In this document: piece after piece, positions 40,763 through 48,917 of the stretch
Layout of the letters: each line of letters begins with the position of its first letter
How positions within the stretch are numbered: the stretch's first letter is position 1
From: Mesorhizobium sp. CU3
GTDB taxonomy: Bacteria; Pseudomonadota; Alphaproteobacteria; Rhizobiales; Rhizobiaceae
Assembly (NCBI RefSeq): GCF_006442965.1
Contig: NZ_VFWX01000002.1
Location: 1-64,000 of the forward strand
Length of the DNA: 64,000 nucleotides
Direction: 5' to 3'
Position numbers and translations under genes: made by a program
Notes under the pieces: model-generated
Told to the model about the DNA's origin: nothing
The model's database searches: none
Seen by the model: the letters and a program-made list of their open reading frames with translations, nothing else

Positions 40763-41496
40763 GCCACGCGCGCCTTGCGCCGCCACAAGTGCCAGCCATA
40801 GGCCGCCGTTCCGCCAATCAGTCCGGCAACCAGCAAATCGATCTGTGGCAACACGATGTGGAAGACCGGTCCTAGGACGAGGCCCAGGATCATTGCCATA
40901 TGTCCTGCCCGTTCGCGTGCGGAACCCCACAACGAGGTCAGGAAATACATCGGCGTCAGCATCAGCAAAGCCGCCGAAATCGCGGACGGCAGCGCATCCG
41001 CCACCGCGTAGACGACGGTTACCACGATCATGTTCGTCGTCACCAGCGTGCCGCCGAGCCCAGCATAATATGTCGTTCGCATGTCAGGCGGGACGCGCTT
41101 CAGGCGTTCCATTGCCAGCACCCACGAGGTCACGGCGACGAAATGCGCCAGCACATAGAGCACCCATTGCCGGGTCTTCCCAGCGCGCATCTCTGGCATC
41201 AGCGCCATCACCATCGGCATCAGCCGTATGGCGGACAAGGTGACGGCGAACATCGCCGCGGGCAGCGCCGCTCCCGATACGATCGCGCCAACCAGCACGA
41301 CCATGGATGGCAGCGCCCACACTGCTCCGACCATGAAAGCGGCCTGCGTCACGGTGACCCCTGCGTCCTTGGCTAATGCGGCAAAGCCGATGAACGAGCT
41401 GATGAGGATCAGGCCAGGCAGAGAATAGGCTGCGCGAACACCACGCAGGAACCATGTGGAACGAGGCACTGTGACGTCCGAAGTCCAAGTCGACAT
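40759..41496 (-). CDS. azlC: AzlC family branched-chain amino acid exporter subunit
   Basis: A polytopic inner-membrane protein, 245 residues from the ATG at 41496. The AzlC pattern shows in the N-terminal SLPGLILISSFIGFAALAKDAGVTVTQAAFMVGAVWALPSMVVLVGAIVSG region, the VTLSAIRLMPMVMALMPEMR loop, and four or five further hydrophobic helices. With AzlD it should form the exporter. Two upstream Met codons (41511) make the start uncertain. No neighbouring Lrp-type regulator is present. Confidence 0.88.
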   Translation of the reverse strand: MSTWTSDVTVPRSTWFLRGVRAAYSLPGLILISSFIGFAALAKDAGVTVTQAAFMVGAVWALPSMVVLVGAIVSGAALPAAMFAVTLSAIRLMPMVMALMPEMRAGKTRQWVLYVLAHFVAVTSWVLAMERLKRVPPDMRTTYYAGLGGTLVTTNMIVVTVVYAVADALPSAISAALLMLTPMYFLTSLWGSARERAGHMAMILGLVLGPVFHIVLPQIDLLVAGLIGGTAAYGWHLWRRKARVA

Positions 41497-41699
41497 GTGC
41501 CGGCATAGCATGCGCGGCCATGGGATGCGACCGCACCAAAAGCCGCCGATCGCCTTTCCATTGATCCACGAAACTTGTGGCAGTCGGCCCTGGTCGCGTC
41601 GGAGACGACCTGGCAGGACACCAGCTACCAGTGCAGCGACAGTCCATGGTCGAAAATCTCGGTAGGATTAGCGTGGTGCCGGGGAATTGACCTCTACTT

Positions 41700-42323
41700 T
41701 CAGCCAATCGGCAATTGCGCCAGCGTACGGAACGCCAATGTCTCTAGTCCGCCGGCAAGGCGCTGCCGTATTGCCTCGGCGCAATCCTTCGGGCTCAGCA
41801 GCGACGTATCGACCTCCAGGTCGTAGATGCCGGGTCTGTGTACCTCGTCCTGCCATCGTCGCACCGGCAGCGGCAGCGGATCCTGCTTCGACGCGACGAC
41901 ATAGGCTCCTTCCGCTGCGGCGGCACGCCGCTGCAGGATGATGTCTATCGGGCAACGGACGCCGACAAACAGCACCGGCAGACCAGCCAGGCGCCTCGCG
42001 CATTGCGGAAGAATCTGCAGCGGAGTGGAATAGGCATCGTGATGGCCGACATCTGCGACGACGTTCAAGCCGAGTCGGCTATGCGTCGCGATCGATTCGT
42101 AAAGGGCTGCATAGAAGCACGACACGAACGCTTCGAGATCGGGACGCTCGCCGCCGGGGCGCAGTCCAATTCCCGGCAGGAGTTCAGGCGGCGTGATGCG
42201 CGCATAAGCGTCAACGCCGAGATTCATCCAGACACCGTCGAATGTTTGCTGGATCGCCCCGGAAATACTCGACTTTCCCGCACGTGGCGCGCCGTTGAGG
42301 ATAATGATCTGCCCGGTTTCCAC
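41700..42323 (-). CDS. chloramphenicol phosphotransferase-like P-loop kinase
   Basis: A 207-residue protein from a GTG start. The Walker A motif GAPRAGKSS (about 11-19), Asp38 in NLGVDAY (matching the catalytic Asp of Streptomyces chloramphenicol phosphotransferase), the NVVADVGHHDAYST strand and FVGVRCPIDIILQRR place it in the CPT-like P-loop family. Resistance is not implied, as most members have unknown substrates. I chose GTG (42323) because AAGGAG precedes it at 8 bp. In-frame ATGs at 42344 and 42374 fall in or past the clpA terminator hairpin and have no ribosome site. Confidence 0.82.
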   Translation of the reverse strand: METGQIIILNGAPRAGKSSISGAIQQTFDGVWMNLGVDAYARITPPELLPGIGLRPGGERPDLEAFVSCFYAALYESIATHSRLGLNVVADVGHHDAYSTPLQILPQCARRLAGLPVLFVGVRCPIDIILQRRAAAAEGAYVVASKQDPLPLPVRRWQDEVHRPGIYDLEVDTSLLSPKDCAEAIRQRLAGGLETLAFRTLAQLPIG

Positions 42324-42331
42324 CCGCTCTT

Positions 42332-42337
42332 CTCCTT
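42332..42337 (-). promoter_or_regulatory. ribosome binding site deciding the CPT-like kinase start
   Basis: AAGGAG on the minus strand, 8 nt before GTG at 42323. It lies just past the clpA terminator and supports a GTG start for this gene. Confidence 0.6.
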
Positions 42338-42343
42338 GCAACA

Positions 42344-42369
42344 TAAAAGCCCCGTCGCCGGGGCTTTTA
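42344..42369 (-). terminator. clpA terminator
   Basis: A 10-bp perfect stem TAAAAGCCCC / GGGGCTTTTA around GTCGCC. It starts 22 bp after the clpA stop codon and has A/T tracts on both arms, so it can end transcription in either direction. The CPT-like gene begins just past it. Confidence 0.85.
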
Positions 42370-42390
42370 TGCAATTCGGGATAAGGCTGA

Positions 42391-44865
42391 TCAGCCTTTG
42401 CTGCGCGGCAACTGCGGCACCAGGCTGCGCTTGCTGCTGCCGTCTTTGCCCTTAGGTTCCGGCTTTTGCGTCACGGCCTTCTTGGCAACCGGCTTCTTGG
42501 CCACTGCCTTGCGGGGTTTCGGTGCCTCCGCCTCTTCCGGCTCCTGCTTAGGCTGCACCGGCGCCTCGTCGGCGAGCGATTCGAGCTTCAGGCCGGTTTC
42601 GCCGGTTTCCTTCTTCTCGACGGTGACGCGCACCGTGCCGCCCTTCTTGAGCTTGCCGAACAGCACCTCGTCGGCCAGCGGCTTCTTGATGTGCTCCTGG
42701 ATGACGCGGCCGAGCGGCCTGGCACCCATGCGCTCGTCATAGCCCTTGTCGGCCAGCCAGGCGATCGCGTCCTGCGACAGGTCGAAGGTGACGCCACGCT
42801 CGGAGAGCTGCGCCTCGAGCTGCATGACGAACTTCTGCACCACCTGGTGGATCACCGGCACCGGCAGCGAGCCGAACGGGATGATCGCATCGAGACGGTT
42901 GCGGAACTCCGGCGTGAACAGCCGGTTGATCGCCTCGACGTCGTCGCCTTCGCGCTTGGTCGAGCCGAAGCCGATCGCCGCGCGTTGTGCATCCGAAGCG
43001 CCCGCATTGGTGGTCATGATCAGGATCACGTTGCGAAAATCGATCTGCTTGCCGTTGTGATCGGTCAGCTTGCCGTGGTCCATCACCTGCAACAGGATGT
43101 TGAACAGGTCCGGATGCGCCTTCTCGACCTCGTCGAGCAAGAGCACGCAGTGCGGATGCTGGTCGACCCCGTCGGTGAGCAGGCCGCCCTGATCGAAGCC
43201 GACATAGCCGGGAGGCGCACCGATCAGCCGCGAGACGGTGTGACGTTCCATATATTCCGACATGTCGAAGCGGATCAGTTCGACGCCCAGCGAGGCGGCA
43301 AGCTGCTTGGCAACTTCGGTCTTGCCGACGCCGGTCGGGCCCGAGAACAGGTAGGAGCCGATCGGCTTTTCCGGTTCGCGCAGGCCGGCGCGCGCCAGCT
43401 TGATCGCCGAGGTCAGTGCGGTGATCGCGGTGTCCTGGCCGTAGACGACGCGCTTCAATTCGACATCGAGGCCCTGTAGCACCTTCTCGTCGTCGGCCGA
43501 AACCGTCTTCGGCGGGATGCGCGCCATGGTGGCGATGGTCGCCTCGATCTCCTTGATGCCGATCGTCTTCTTGCGCTTGGCCTCGGGCACCAGCATCTGC
43601 GAGGCGCCGGTCTCGTCGATCACGTCGATCGCCTTGTCCGGCAACTTGCGGTCGTTGATGTAGCGTGCCGAAAGCTCCACCGAAGCCTTGATCGCCTCGC
43701 TGGTGTAGCGGACCTTGTGGAACTCCTCGAAATAAGGCTTCAGGCCCTTCATGATCTCGATGGCGTCCTCGATGGTCGGCTCGTTGACGTCGATCTTCTG
43801 GAAGCGCCGCACCAGCGCGCGGTCCTTCTCGAAGAACTGGCGGAACTCCTTGTAGGTGGTCGATCCAATGCAGCGTATGGCGCCGGACGACAGCGCCGGC
43901 TTCAGAAGGTTCGACGCATCCATGGCGCCGCCCGACGTCGCCCCTGCCCCGATCACGGTGTGGATCTCGTCGATGAACAGCACCGCGCCCGGATAATCCT
44001 CGAGCTCCTTGACGACCTGCTTCAGCCGCTCCTCGAAGTCGCCGCGATAGCGCGTGCCGGCCAAGAGCGTGCCCATGTCGAGCGCGAAGATGGTGGCATC
44101 CTGCAGCACTTCCGGCACATCGCCTTCGACGATGCGCTTGGCCAGGCCCTCGGCGATCGCCGTCTTGCCGACGCCGGGATCGCCGACATAGAGCGGGTTG
44201 TTCTTGGAACGGCGGCACAGCACCTGGATGGTGCGGTTGATCTCGCTGTCGCGGCCGATCAGCGGATCGATCTTGCCGGCGCGGGCCTTGTTGTTGAGGT
44301 TGACGCAGTAGGCGGTCAGCGCGTCCTGCTGCTTCTTCTTGCCGTTGTCCTCCTGCGGCTCGGCGCCGCTCTGGCCACCCTGCTCGTCCTCGGCGCCGCG
44401 TGGCGTGCGCTGCTCCGAAGCGCCCGGGCGCTTGGCGATGCCGTGCGAGATATAGTTGACCGCGTCGTAACGGGTCATCTGCTGTTCCTGCAGGAAATAG
44501 GCGGCATGGCTCTCGCGCTCGGCGAAGATGGCGACGAGCACGTTGGCGCCGGAGACTTCCTCGCGACCGGACGACTGCACATGGATCACCGCGCGCTGGA
44601 TAACGCGCTGGAAGCCTGCGGTCGGCTTGGAATCCTCGTCGTAACCGGTGACGAGGTTGTCGAGCTCGGTGTCGATATAGGTAAGAACCGTGTGCTTGAG
44701 CTCATCGAGGTCGACGTTGCAGGCGCGCATCACGGCGGCTGCCTCGGTGTCGTCGATCAGGGCGAGCAGCAAATGCTCGAGCGTCGCATACTCATGATGC
44801 CGCTCGTTGGCGAATGTGAGCGCCTGATGTAGCGCCTTTTCCAGGCCTTGGGAGAAAGCCGGCAT
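42391..44865 (-). CDS. clpA: ATP-dependent Clp protease ATP-binding subunit ClpA
   Basis: AAA+ unfoldase that feeds ClpP; with ClpS it degrades N-degron substrates. The 824-residue protein has an N-domain with two Clp repeats (about 1-145), AAA module 1 with [10 protein letters not shown] (about 225), AAA module 2 with [10 protein letters not shown] (about 505) and the IGF-type ClpP-binding loop region ([11 protein letters not shown], about 625). The C-terminal 50 residues are a Lys/Pro/Ala-rich low-complexity tail beyond the normal end. It starts 6 bp after the clpS stop and ends at a strong terminator. Confidence 0.97.
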   Translation of the reverse strand: MPAFSQGLEKALHQALTFANERHHEYATLEHLLLALIDDTEAAAVMRACNVDLDELKHTVLTYIDTELDNLVTGYDEDSKPTAGFQRVIQRAVIHVQSSGREEVSGANVLVAIFAERESHAAYFLQEQQMTRYDAVNYISHGIAKRPGASEQRTPRGAEDEQGGQSGAEPQEDNGKKKQQDALTAYCVNLNNKARAGKIDPLIGRDSEINRTIQVLCRRSKNNPLYVGDPGVGKTAIAEGLAKRIVEGDVPEVLQDATIFALDMGTLLAGTRYRGDFEERLKQVVKELEDYPGAVLFIDEIHTVIGAGATSGGAMDASNLLKPALSSGAIRCIGSTTYKEFRQFFEKDRALVRRFQKIDVNEPTIEDAIEIMKGLKPYFEEFHKVRYTSEAIKASVELSARYINDRKLPDKAIDVIDETGASQMLVPEAKRKKTIGIKEIEATIATMARIPPKTVSADDEKVLQGLDVELKRVVYGQDTAITALTSAIKLARAGLREPEKPIGSYLFSGPTGVGKTEVAKQLAASLGVELIRFDMSEYMERHTVSRLIGAPPGYVGFDQGGLLTDGVDQHPHCVLLLDEVEKAHPDLFNILLQVMDHGKLTDHNGKQIDFRNVILIMTTNAGASDAQRAAIGFGSTKREGDDVEAINRLFTPEFRNRLDAIIPFGSLPVPVIHQVVQKFVMQLEAQLSERGVTFDLSQDAIAWLADKGYDERMGARPLGRVIQEHIKKPLADEVLFGKLKKGGTVRVTVEKKETGETGLKLESLADEAPVQPKQEPEEAEAPKPRKAVAKKPVAKKAVTQKPEPKGKDGSSKRSLVPQLPRSKG

Positions 44866-44871
44866 GTTACC

Positions 44872-45237
44872 TCACTTCTTCTCCATCACGCATTGCAGCG
44901 GATGCTGATTCTGTCGGGCGAAATCCATGACCTGAGACACTTTGGTCTCGGCCACCTCGAATGTATAGACCCCGCACTCGCCCACTCCATGATTGTGAAC
45001 ATGCAGCATGATGCGTGTGGCGGCTTCGCGATCCTTCTGGAAAAAACGTTCCAGCACATGAACGACGAACTCCATGGGCGTGTAGTCGTCGTTAAGGATG
45101 AGGACACGGTAGAGGCTGGGTTTTTTGGTCTTGGTCTTGGTGCGCGTGATGACGGCGGTGCCGCGACCGGGATCGTTGCGGTCGCCGTCACTTTGCATTC
45201 GCACCACGTGTGCCGTGGCAGTGTAGCCAGTCGTCAC
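44872..45237 (-). CDS. clpS: ATP-dependent Clp protease adaptor ClpS
   Basis: Recognises N-degron substrates and delivers them to ClpA. It has 121 residues from the GTG at 45237 (AGGA a few bases upstream), or 108 from the ATG at 45198 (MQSDGD). The core is canonical: [68 protein letters not shown]. The N-terminal tail is Thr/Lys-rich. It is directly upstream of clpA, with a promoter at 45295-45322. Confidence 0.96.
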   Translation of the reverse strand: MTTGYTATAHVVRMQSDGDRNDPGRGTAVITRTKTKTKKPSLYRVLILNDDYTPMEFVVHVLERFFQKDREAATRIMLHVHNHGVGECGVYTFEVAETKVSQVMDFARQNQHPLQCVMEKK

Positions 45238-45294
45238 TTAGTCCTGCCTCTTCCGATCCTCATGCGAATTCAACATGTAGGTGTTCGATGGCCG

Positions 45295-45322
45295 ATTTTA
45301 AGCCCTTCTGTTTAGCTGACAA
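45295..45322 (-). promoter_or_regulatory. candidate clpS-clpA promoter
   Basis: On the minus strand TTGTCA-N16-TAAAAT, 58 bp upstream of the clpS GTG, is a good sigma-70 type match. Confidence 0.55.
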
Positions 45323-45398
45323 TATGGCTAGGTGGGCAAACCTCAGCGAATTTCTCAATCGTGAATGCCGCGGGCGGCACAGGGTTGCGATTGAGCAA

Positions 45399-45430
45399 GA
45401 AAAAACCCGGCCGCGCTTCCGCGACCGGGT
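45399..45430 (-). terminator. phasin gene terminator
   Basis: An 11-bp stem (ACCCGGCCGCG with CGCGACCGGGT, one mismatch) with a CTTC loop, followed on the minus strand by TTTTTTCTT. It begins about 45 bp after the phasin stop codon. Confidence 0.88.
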
Positions 45431-45475
45431 CCTTTGACAGGCCGGTGGGCCTGAATCCGATGAGATCGGACGAAA

Positions 45476-45805
45476 TTACTTCGCCTTGGCGACGACCGAT
45501 TCGAACGGCTTGTAGGCTTCCTTGGCGAGCTCGGCATAGAGGTTGCCGATCTTGCTGGCCTCGGCCACGAAGCTCTCATAGCTCTGCTTGGCGTAGTCGG
45601 TCTGGATCTCGATAGCCTTCTCGATCGACTTGGCCGAGAACAGCTTCTCGACGGCGGCGCTGCCGGCCTCGAAGCTCTTCTTGGTGTATTCGCCGGCCTC
45701 GGTAGCGATCGCCTGCGCGCCCTTGGTGAGCGAGGCGAAGCTCTTCAGCCCGGTGTCGGCAAATTCCTTGCCGTATTTCGTGAAGTCCTCATAGGTCTGG
45801 GTCAT
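45476..45805 (-). CDS. phasin family protein
   Basis: A 109-residue, largely helical, Lys/Ala/Glu-rich protein that coats polyhydroxybutyrate granules. The pattern TYEDFTKYGKEFADTGLKSFASLTKGAQAIATEAGEYTKKSFE and EIQTDYAKQSYESFVAEASKIGNLYAELAKEAYKPFE is that of the short rhizobial phasins. The ATG at 45805 is preceded by GGAAG. It has its own promoter with palindromic operators (45850-45894) and terminator, so it is a monocistronic, regulated gene. The frame upstream to 45886 would run over the promoter. Confidence 0.88.
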   Translation of the reverse strand: MTQTYEDFTKYGKEFADTGLKSFASLTKGAQAIATEAGEYTKKSFEAGSAAVEKLFSAKSIEKAIEIQTDYAKQSYESFVAEASKIGNLYAELAKEAYKPFESVVAKAK

Positions 45806-45849
45806 TTCATTCTTCCCTTGGTTGAAACGCCCTTTGGCCCCGGGCGCCC

Positions 45850-45886
45850 TTGTGCAATGCACCTCAATATATTGTGCGATGCACAA
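45850..45886 (-). promoter_or_regulatory. paired TGC-N3-GCA operators of the phasin gene (PhaR-like)
   Basis: TTGTGC-GAT-GCACAA (45872-45886) is a perfect palindrome, and TTGTGC-AAT-GCAC (45850-45862) is a near copy 22 bp away, two helical turns. Both contain TGC-N3-GCA, the core recognised by PhaR/AniA-type PHB regulators (recalled). One lies inside the -35/-10 spacer, the other just past the -10. Confidence 0.75.
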
Positions 45887-45894
45887 AAGTCAAG
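45866..45894 (-). promoter_or_regulatory. phasin gene promoter
   Basis: On the minus strand CTTGAC-N17-TATATT is a near-perfect alphaproteobacterial sigma-70 promoter, about 60 bp upstream of the phasin ATG. It overlaps the two palindromic operators. Confidence 0.85.
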
Positions 45895-46091
45895 AATCCC
45901 TTGGGGTACACGGGCTTCAGCGCCGGCGGCCGGTACAAATCGATTAAAGAGAAGCTCGATTTGCCGAAAAAGTGTGAACGCGCTGGTTACCATAAACGGA
46001 TTGGTAACGCTGCCCGCGATAGCTTGTCCGGAAGCGAGGTTGGCACTCCCTCTGCCGCCTCCGGGGCAACGAAAATTCAGGGTAAGTAGCG

Positions 46092-47531
46092 GTGCGTCAG
46101 GCGTTGACGGGGTTCGTCTCCAAATCTTCTCTCTCCCTCAAGGCGATCATGATCGCCGCGCTGGCGGTGACGATCGTCGCCGCCGATGTCGCGTCGGCCC
46201 TTGCCGCGCGCTCCGCGGCCATCGTGATCGACGCCAAGACGGGCAAGGTTCTCTATTCGGCCGACGCCAACGGCCGCCGCTATCCCGCCTCGCTCACCAA
46301 GATGATGACGCTCTATCTCACCTTTGAAGCGATGGCGAAGGGCAGGATCAGCAAGAACACGCCGGTTCCGTTTTCCGCGCACGCTTCCGCCGAGGCGCCG
46401 ACCAAGCTTGGCGTGCGCGCCGGCAGTTCGGTTCCGGTCGAGATCGCGATCCTGTCGATCGTGACGAAATCCGCCAATGACTCGGCGACCGCTCTCGGCG
46501 AAATGCTCGGCGGCAGCGAAGAGAATTTCGCCCGCATGATGACGGCCAAGGCGCGCCAGCTCGGCATGAACGGCACCGTCTTCCGCAACGCCAACGGCCT
46601 GCCCGACCCCGGCCAGTTCACCACCGCGCACGACATGGCGATGCTGGGCATCGCGCTGCGCGAGCACTATCCGCAATATTACGGCTATTTCTCCCAGCGC
46701 TCCTTCCTTTACGGCCGCCAGCGCATCAACGGTCACAACCGCCTGCTCGGCCGCATCAAGGGCGTCGACGGCATCAAGACCGGTTACACCCGCGCTTCCG
46801 GTTTCAACCTCGTCTCCTCCGTCGCCGACGGCGATCGCCGCCTCGTCGCGGTTGTGATGGGCGGCACGTCCGGCCGCAGCCGCGACAACCAGATGGCCGC
46901 GCTGATCAACACCTACATGCCGCGCACCTCGACCCGCGGCGGCGGCAACCTGATTGCCAAGGCCGGCGGCGATAATCCGATCAAGACGCTGGCTAAGGTC
47001 TTGCTGCCGAGGCATGACGCGCCGACGCCGGATGCCAAGCCGGTAACCGACGACACCGTTGTCGCCTCGGCCGACGACGGTGTCGCTTCGGCCGACGACG
47101 CCCAGAGCGATACCCAGCAGGTTGCCGAAGAGACCAAGCCCGTCATCAAGGTCAAGAAGGTGAAGACGATCGCTGTGGCCGCCATGGCGCCGGCTCCGAA
47201 GCCTCAGGACACCACAGTCGCGGCCTATGCCGAACCGGCATCCGCCGCTCCGGCAATCGACCCGGTCCAGACCGCGTCCGTGCCGTCCGGCTGGGTGGTG
47301 CAGGTCGCCTCGTCGCCGACGAAATCGGGCGCCCAGAGCCTGCTCGACCAGACCGCCAAGCAGGCGCCGAGGATCCTGGCCGATGCGTCGGGCTTCACCG
47401 TCGCTTTCGACAAGGACGGCACCACCTTCTACCGCGCTCGCTTCGGCGGTTTCGACTCTAAGAGTGCCGCGTGGAAGGCCTGCGATGCGCTGAAGCGCAA
47501 GAAAATCTCGTGTTACGCCGTCGAGCAGTAG
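46092..47531 (+). CDS. D-alanyl-D-alanine carboxypeptidase with SPOR domain
   Basis: A periplasmic peptidoglycan D,D-carboxypeptidase of peptidase family S11 (DacA/DacC-like), 479 residues from a GTG. After an N-terminal signal/anchor (about 18-38) the catalytic domain has the three serine-penicillin-recognising motifs: SLTK (Ser67, Lys70), SAN (Ser127-Asn129) and KTGYT (Lys229). A Pro/Ala linker (about 290-390) leads to a C-terminal SPOR domain (about 395-479, GWVVQVASSPTKSGAQSLLDQT), which binds denuded glycan at septa. The fusion suggests a role in division-site wall trimming. It is divergent from the phasin gene. Confidence 0.94.
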   Translation: MRQALTGFVSKSSLSLKAIMIAALAVTIVAADVASALAARSAAIVIDAKTGKVLYSADANGRRYPASLTKMMTLYLTFEAMAKGRISKNTPVPFSAHASAEAPTKLGVRAGSSVPVEIAILSIVTKSANDSATALGEMLGGSEENFARMMTAKARQLGMNGTVFRNANGLPDPGQFTTAHDMAMLGIALREHYPQYYGYFSQRSFLYGRQRINGHNRLLGRIKGVDGIKTGYTRASGFNLVSSVADGDRRLVAVVMGGTSGRSRDNQMAALINTYMPRTSTRGGGNLIAKAGGDNPIKTLAKVLLPRHDAPTPDAKPVTDDTVVASADDGVASADDAQSDTQQVAEETKPVIKVKKVKTIAVAAMAPAPKPQDTTVAAYAEPASAAPAIDPVQTASVPSGWVVQVASSPTKSGAQSLLDQTAKQAPRILADASGFTVAFDKDGTTFYRARFGGFDSKSAAWKACDALKRKKISCYAVEQ

Positions 47532-47572
47532 GCGGTGCCTGAAACTCCCGGAAAGTTCAGCGTCGAAGGAGA

Positions 47573-48271
47573 CTAGTCGTGATTGGAGAGCAGGACGTCC
47601 TTGGCTTCATTGATCCGCGCCGCCAGGACAGACGTGCCGCCGATATCGGCGTTCAGGCGCTGCATCAGGCGGCGGTGCGCCTTGCGGATATCCGCCGCGG
47701 CGGCCCCCGCTTCAAGACCAAGGATCTTGTAGGCCTCCTCCTTAGTCATGGCGCCCGCACCTGGCGCAACACCCAGCCCTTCGCCACCGTGCGGCTGCGC
47801 GTCCTTGCGCCAAATGGGAAAACGGCCGTCAAGATACGTCTCTAGAAGCTGGCGGCTTTCCGGGTCGGGGCTGAGCTCGCCGTAAAGCCGCTGCAGGTCG
47901 GCAATGCCCATGGCGCCGAGCATCTTGCCTTCGTAGCGCCCGGCAAGCACAAGCCCTTCCAGCTTGCCGCTGTCGTGATCGAGGTCCATCTCCAGCGCCG
48001 CCGTGCGCACCGTCGAATGTTTCGCGGCCGCTGCTCTTGCCGCCGGCCGCCGGGTGCGGATCCAGCCGACCCAGGCAAGCGCTGCCAAAAGCAGCAGCCC
48101 GCCGATGAGGCTGCGACCGAAGATCAGCATCGGCGCGCCGACAAGGCCAAGCAGTGCCGGCCCGAGCGACCTCAGACCGTCCGCCATCCTTGCCGGATCG
48201 GCGCGCACGAAAAGCATCGCGGCACCGAAAAGCACCACGAGGATTGCCGCCAACGCGAGGATCACGCCCAT
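47573..48271 (-). CDS. membrane-anchored DnaJ-like protein lacking HPD
   Basis: A 232-residue protein with two N-terminal membrane segments (about 1-22 and 52-70), a central region (about 90-150) and a C-terminal J-like domain (about 175-232: EEAYKILGLEAGAAAADIRKAHRRLMQRL, then NEAKDVLL). The HPD triad needed to stimulate DnaK is replaced by NAD (residues 207-209). The layout recalls Tim14/Pam18-type membrane J proteins, but without HPD it cannot act as a normal J co-chaperone and may be a J-like partner (Pam16-like). The stop faces the D,D-carboxypeptidase end. Confidence 0.8.
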   Translation of the reverse strand: MGVILALAAILVVLFGAAMLFVRADPARMADGLRSLGPALLGLVGAPMLIFGRSLIGGLLLLAALAWVGWIRTRRPAARAAAAKHSTVRTAALEMDLDHDSGKLEGLVLAGRYEGKMLGAMGIADLQRLYGELSPDPESRQLLETYLDGRFPIWRKDAQPHGGEGLGVAPGAGAMTKEEAYKILGLEAGAAAADIRKAHRRLMQRLNADIGGTSVLAARINEAKDVLLSNHD

Positions 48272-48395
48272 CGGTTTGCGCCGTCATGCGAATGGGTAAG
48301 CATGACAATGAGGATGGGGCTTGGGTCCGGCCCTTGCAAGCCCCAGGTAGGACCAGGCGAAGGGCCAGCGGCAAAACCGGTAGTTGCGCCCGCCG

Positions 48396-48833
48396 CTACA
48401 ACAGGCCGAGATCGGCAAGCTCCAGCCTGAGCTTCGGCGGCATTTCGGCGAGCGCCGCCCTGCCCTTGCCGAGATCGGCGGGCGCGTCGGCGGGCTTGAG
48501 ATAGCGCCAGCCCTGGAAGGCACGGCGCGGCTGCCATTCGGTCCGCACGACCTCGGGGCCAAGCACCAGATGACAGCGGCCGATGCCTTCGCCGTCGGTG
48601 AAGGGCCGGATCTCGGTGATCAACTGCCGGCACTGGACGCTGCCCTTGATCACCCAATAGAGCGAGCCGCCATCGGTGACCTCGTCGCCCCGTGTCGGTA
48701 CCATGCGGGTGGTGTGCCAGTGTTCGGCCGGCTCGCCGGCCCGCCGCCGCTCGTCGAGGCGGAAAGCGATCCACTCTTCCAGATCCTCGACGCTGTCGCA
48801 GCCGACACAGAGTTTTAGGATGTTGAGAGACAT
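48396..48833 (-). CDS. DUF1489 family protein
   Basis: A 145-residue protein starting SLNILKLCVGCDSVEDLEEWIAFRLDERR, with HTTRMVPTRGDEVTDGGSLYWVIKGSVQCRQ and the RAFQGWRYLKPADAPADL end. This is the DUF1489 family, restricted to alphaproteobacteria and of unknown function. The Cys-rich start and WVIKG core suggest an RNA- or nucleotide-related ASCH-like fold (weak inference). It is 124 bp upstream of the J-like gene in the same direction. Confidence 0.88.
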   Translation of the reverse strand: MSLNILKLCVGCDSVEDLEEWIAFRLDERRRAGEPAEHWHTTRMVPTRGDEVTDGGSLYWVIKGSVQCRQLITEIRPFTDGEGIGRCHLVLGPEVVRTEWQPRRAFQGWRYLKPADAPADLGKGRAALAEMPPKLRLELADLGLL

Positions 48834-48917
48834 GGCCCAAGATTTAGCTGTCGGGGCAGAACCGTCAACGCCTTGGGCGACTTCTCCACAGGGCCAGTCA
48901 CGTCTGAAAGTGGGGCC

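Noticed and set aside
41700-42323. Antibiotic resistance gene call for the chloramphenicol phosphotransferase-like kinase
   Set aside because: It matches only the P-loop and catalytic Asp; the family is broad and the locus has no resistance or mobile context.
42737-44218. Open frame of 493 codons inside clpA in another frame of the same strand
   Set aside because: ClpA is unambiguous; this frame has low-complexity Arg/Gly/His-rich composition typical of frame shadows.
45230-45405. Possible small gene between clpS and the phasin terminator
   Set aside because: Only short frames without ribosome sites; the region is explained by the clpS promoter and the phasin terminator.
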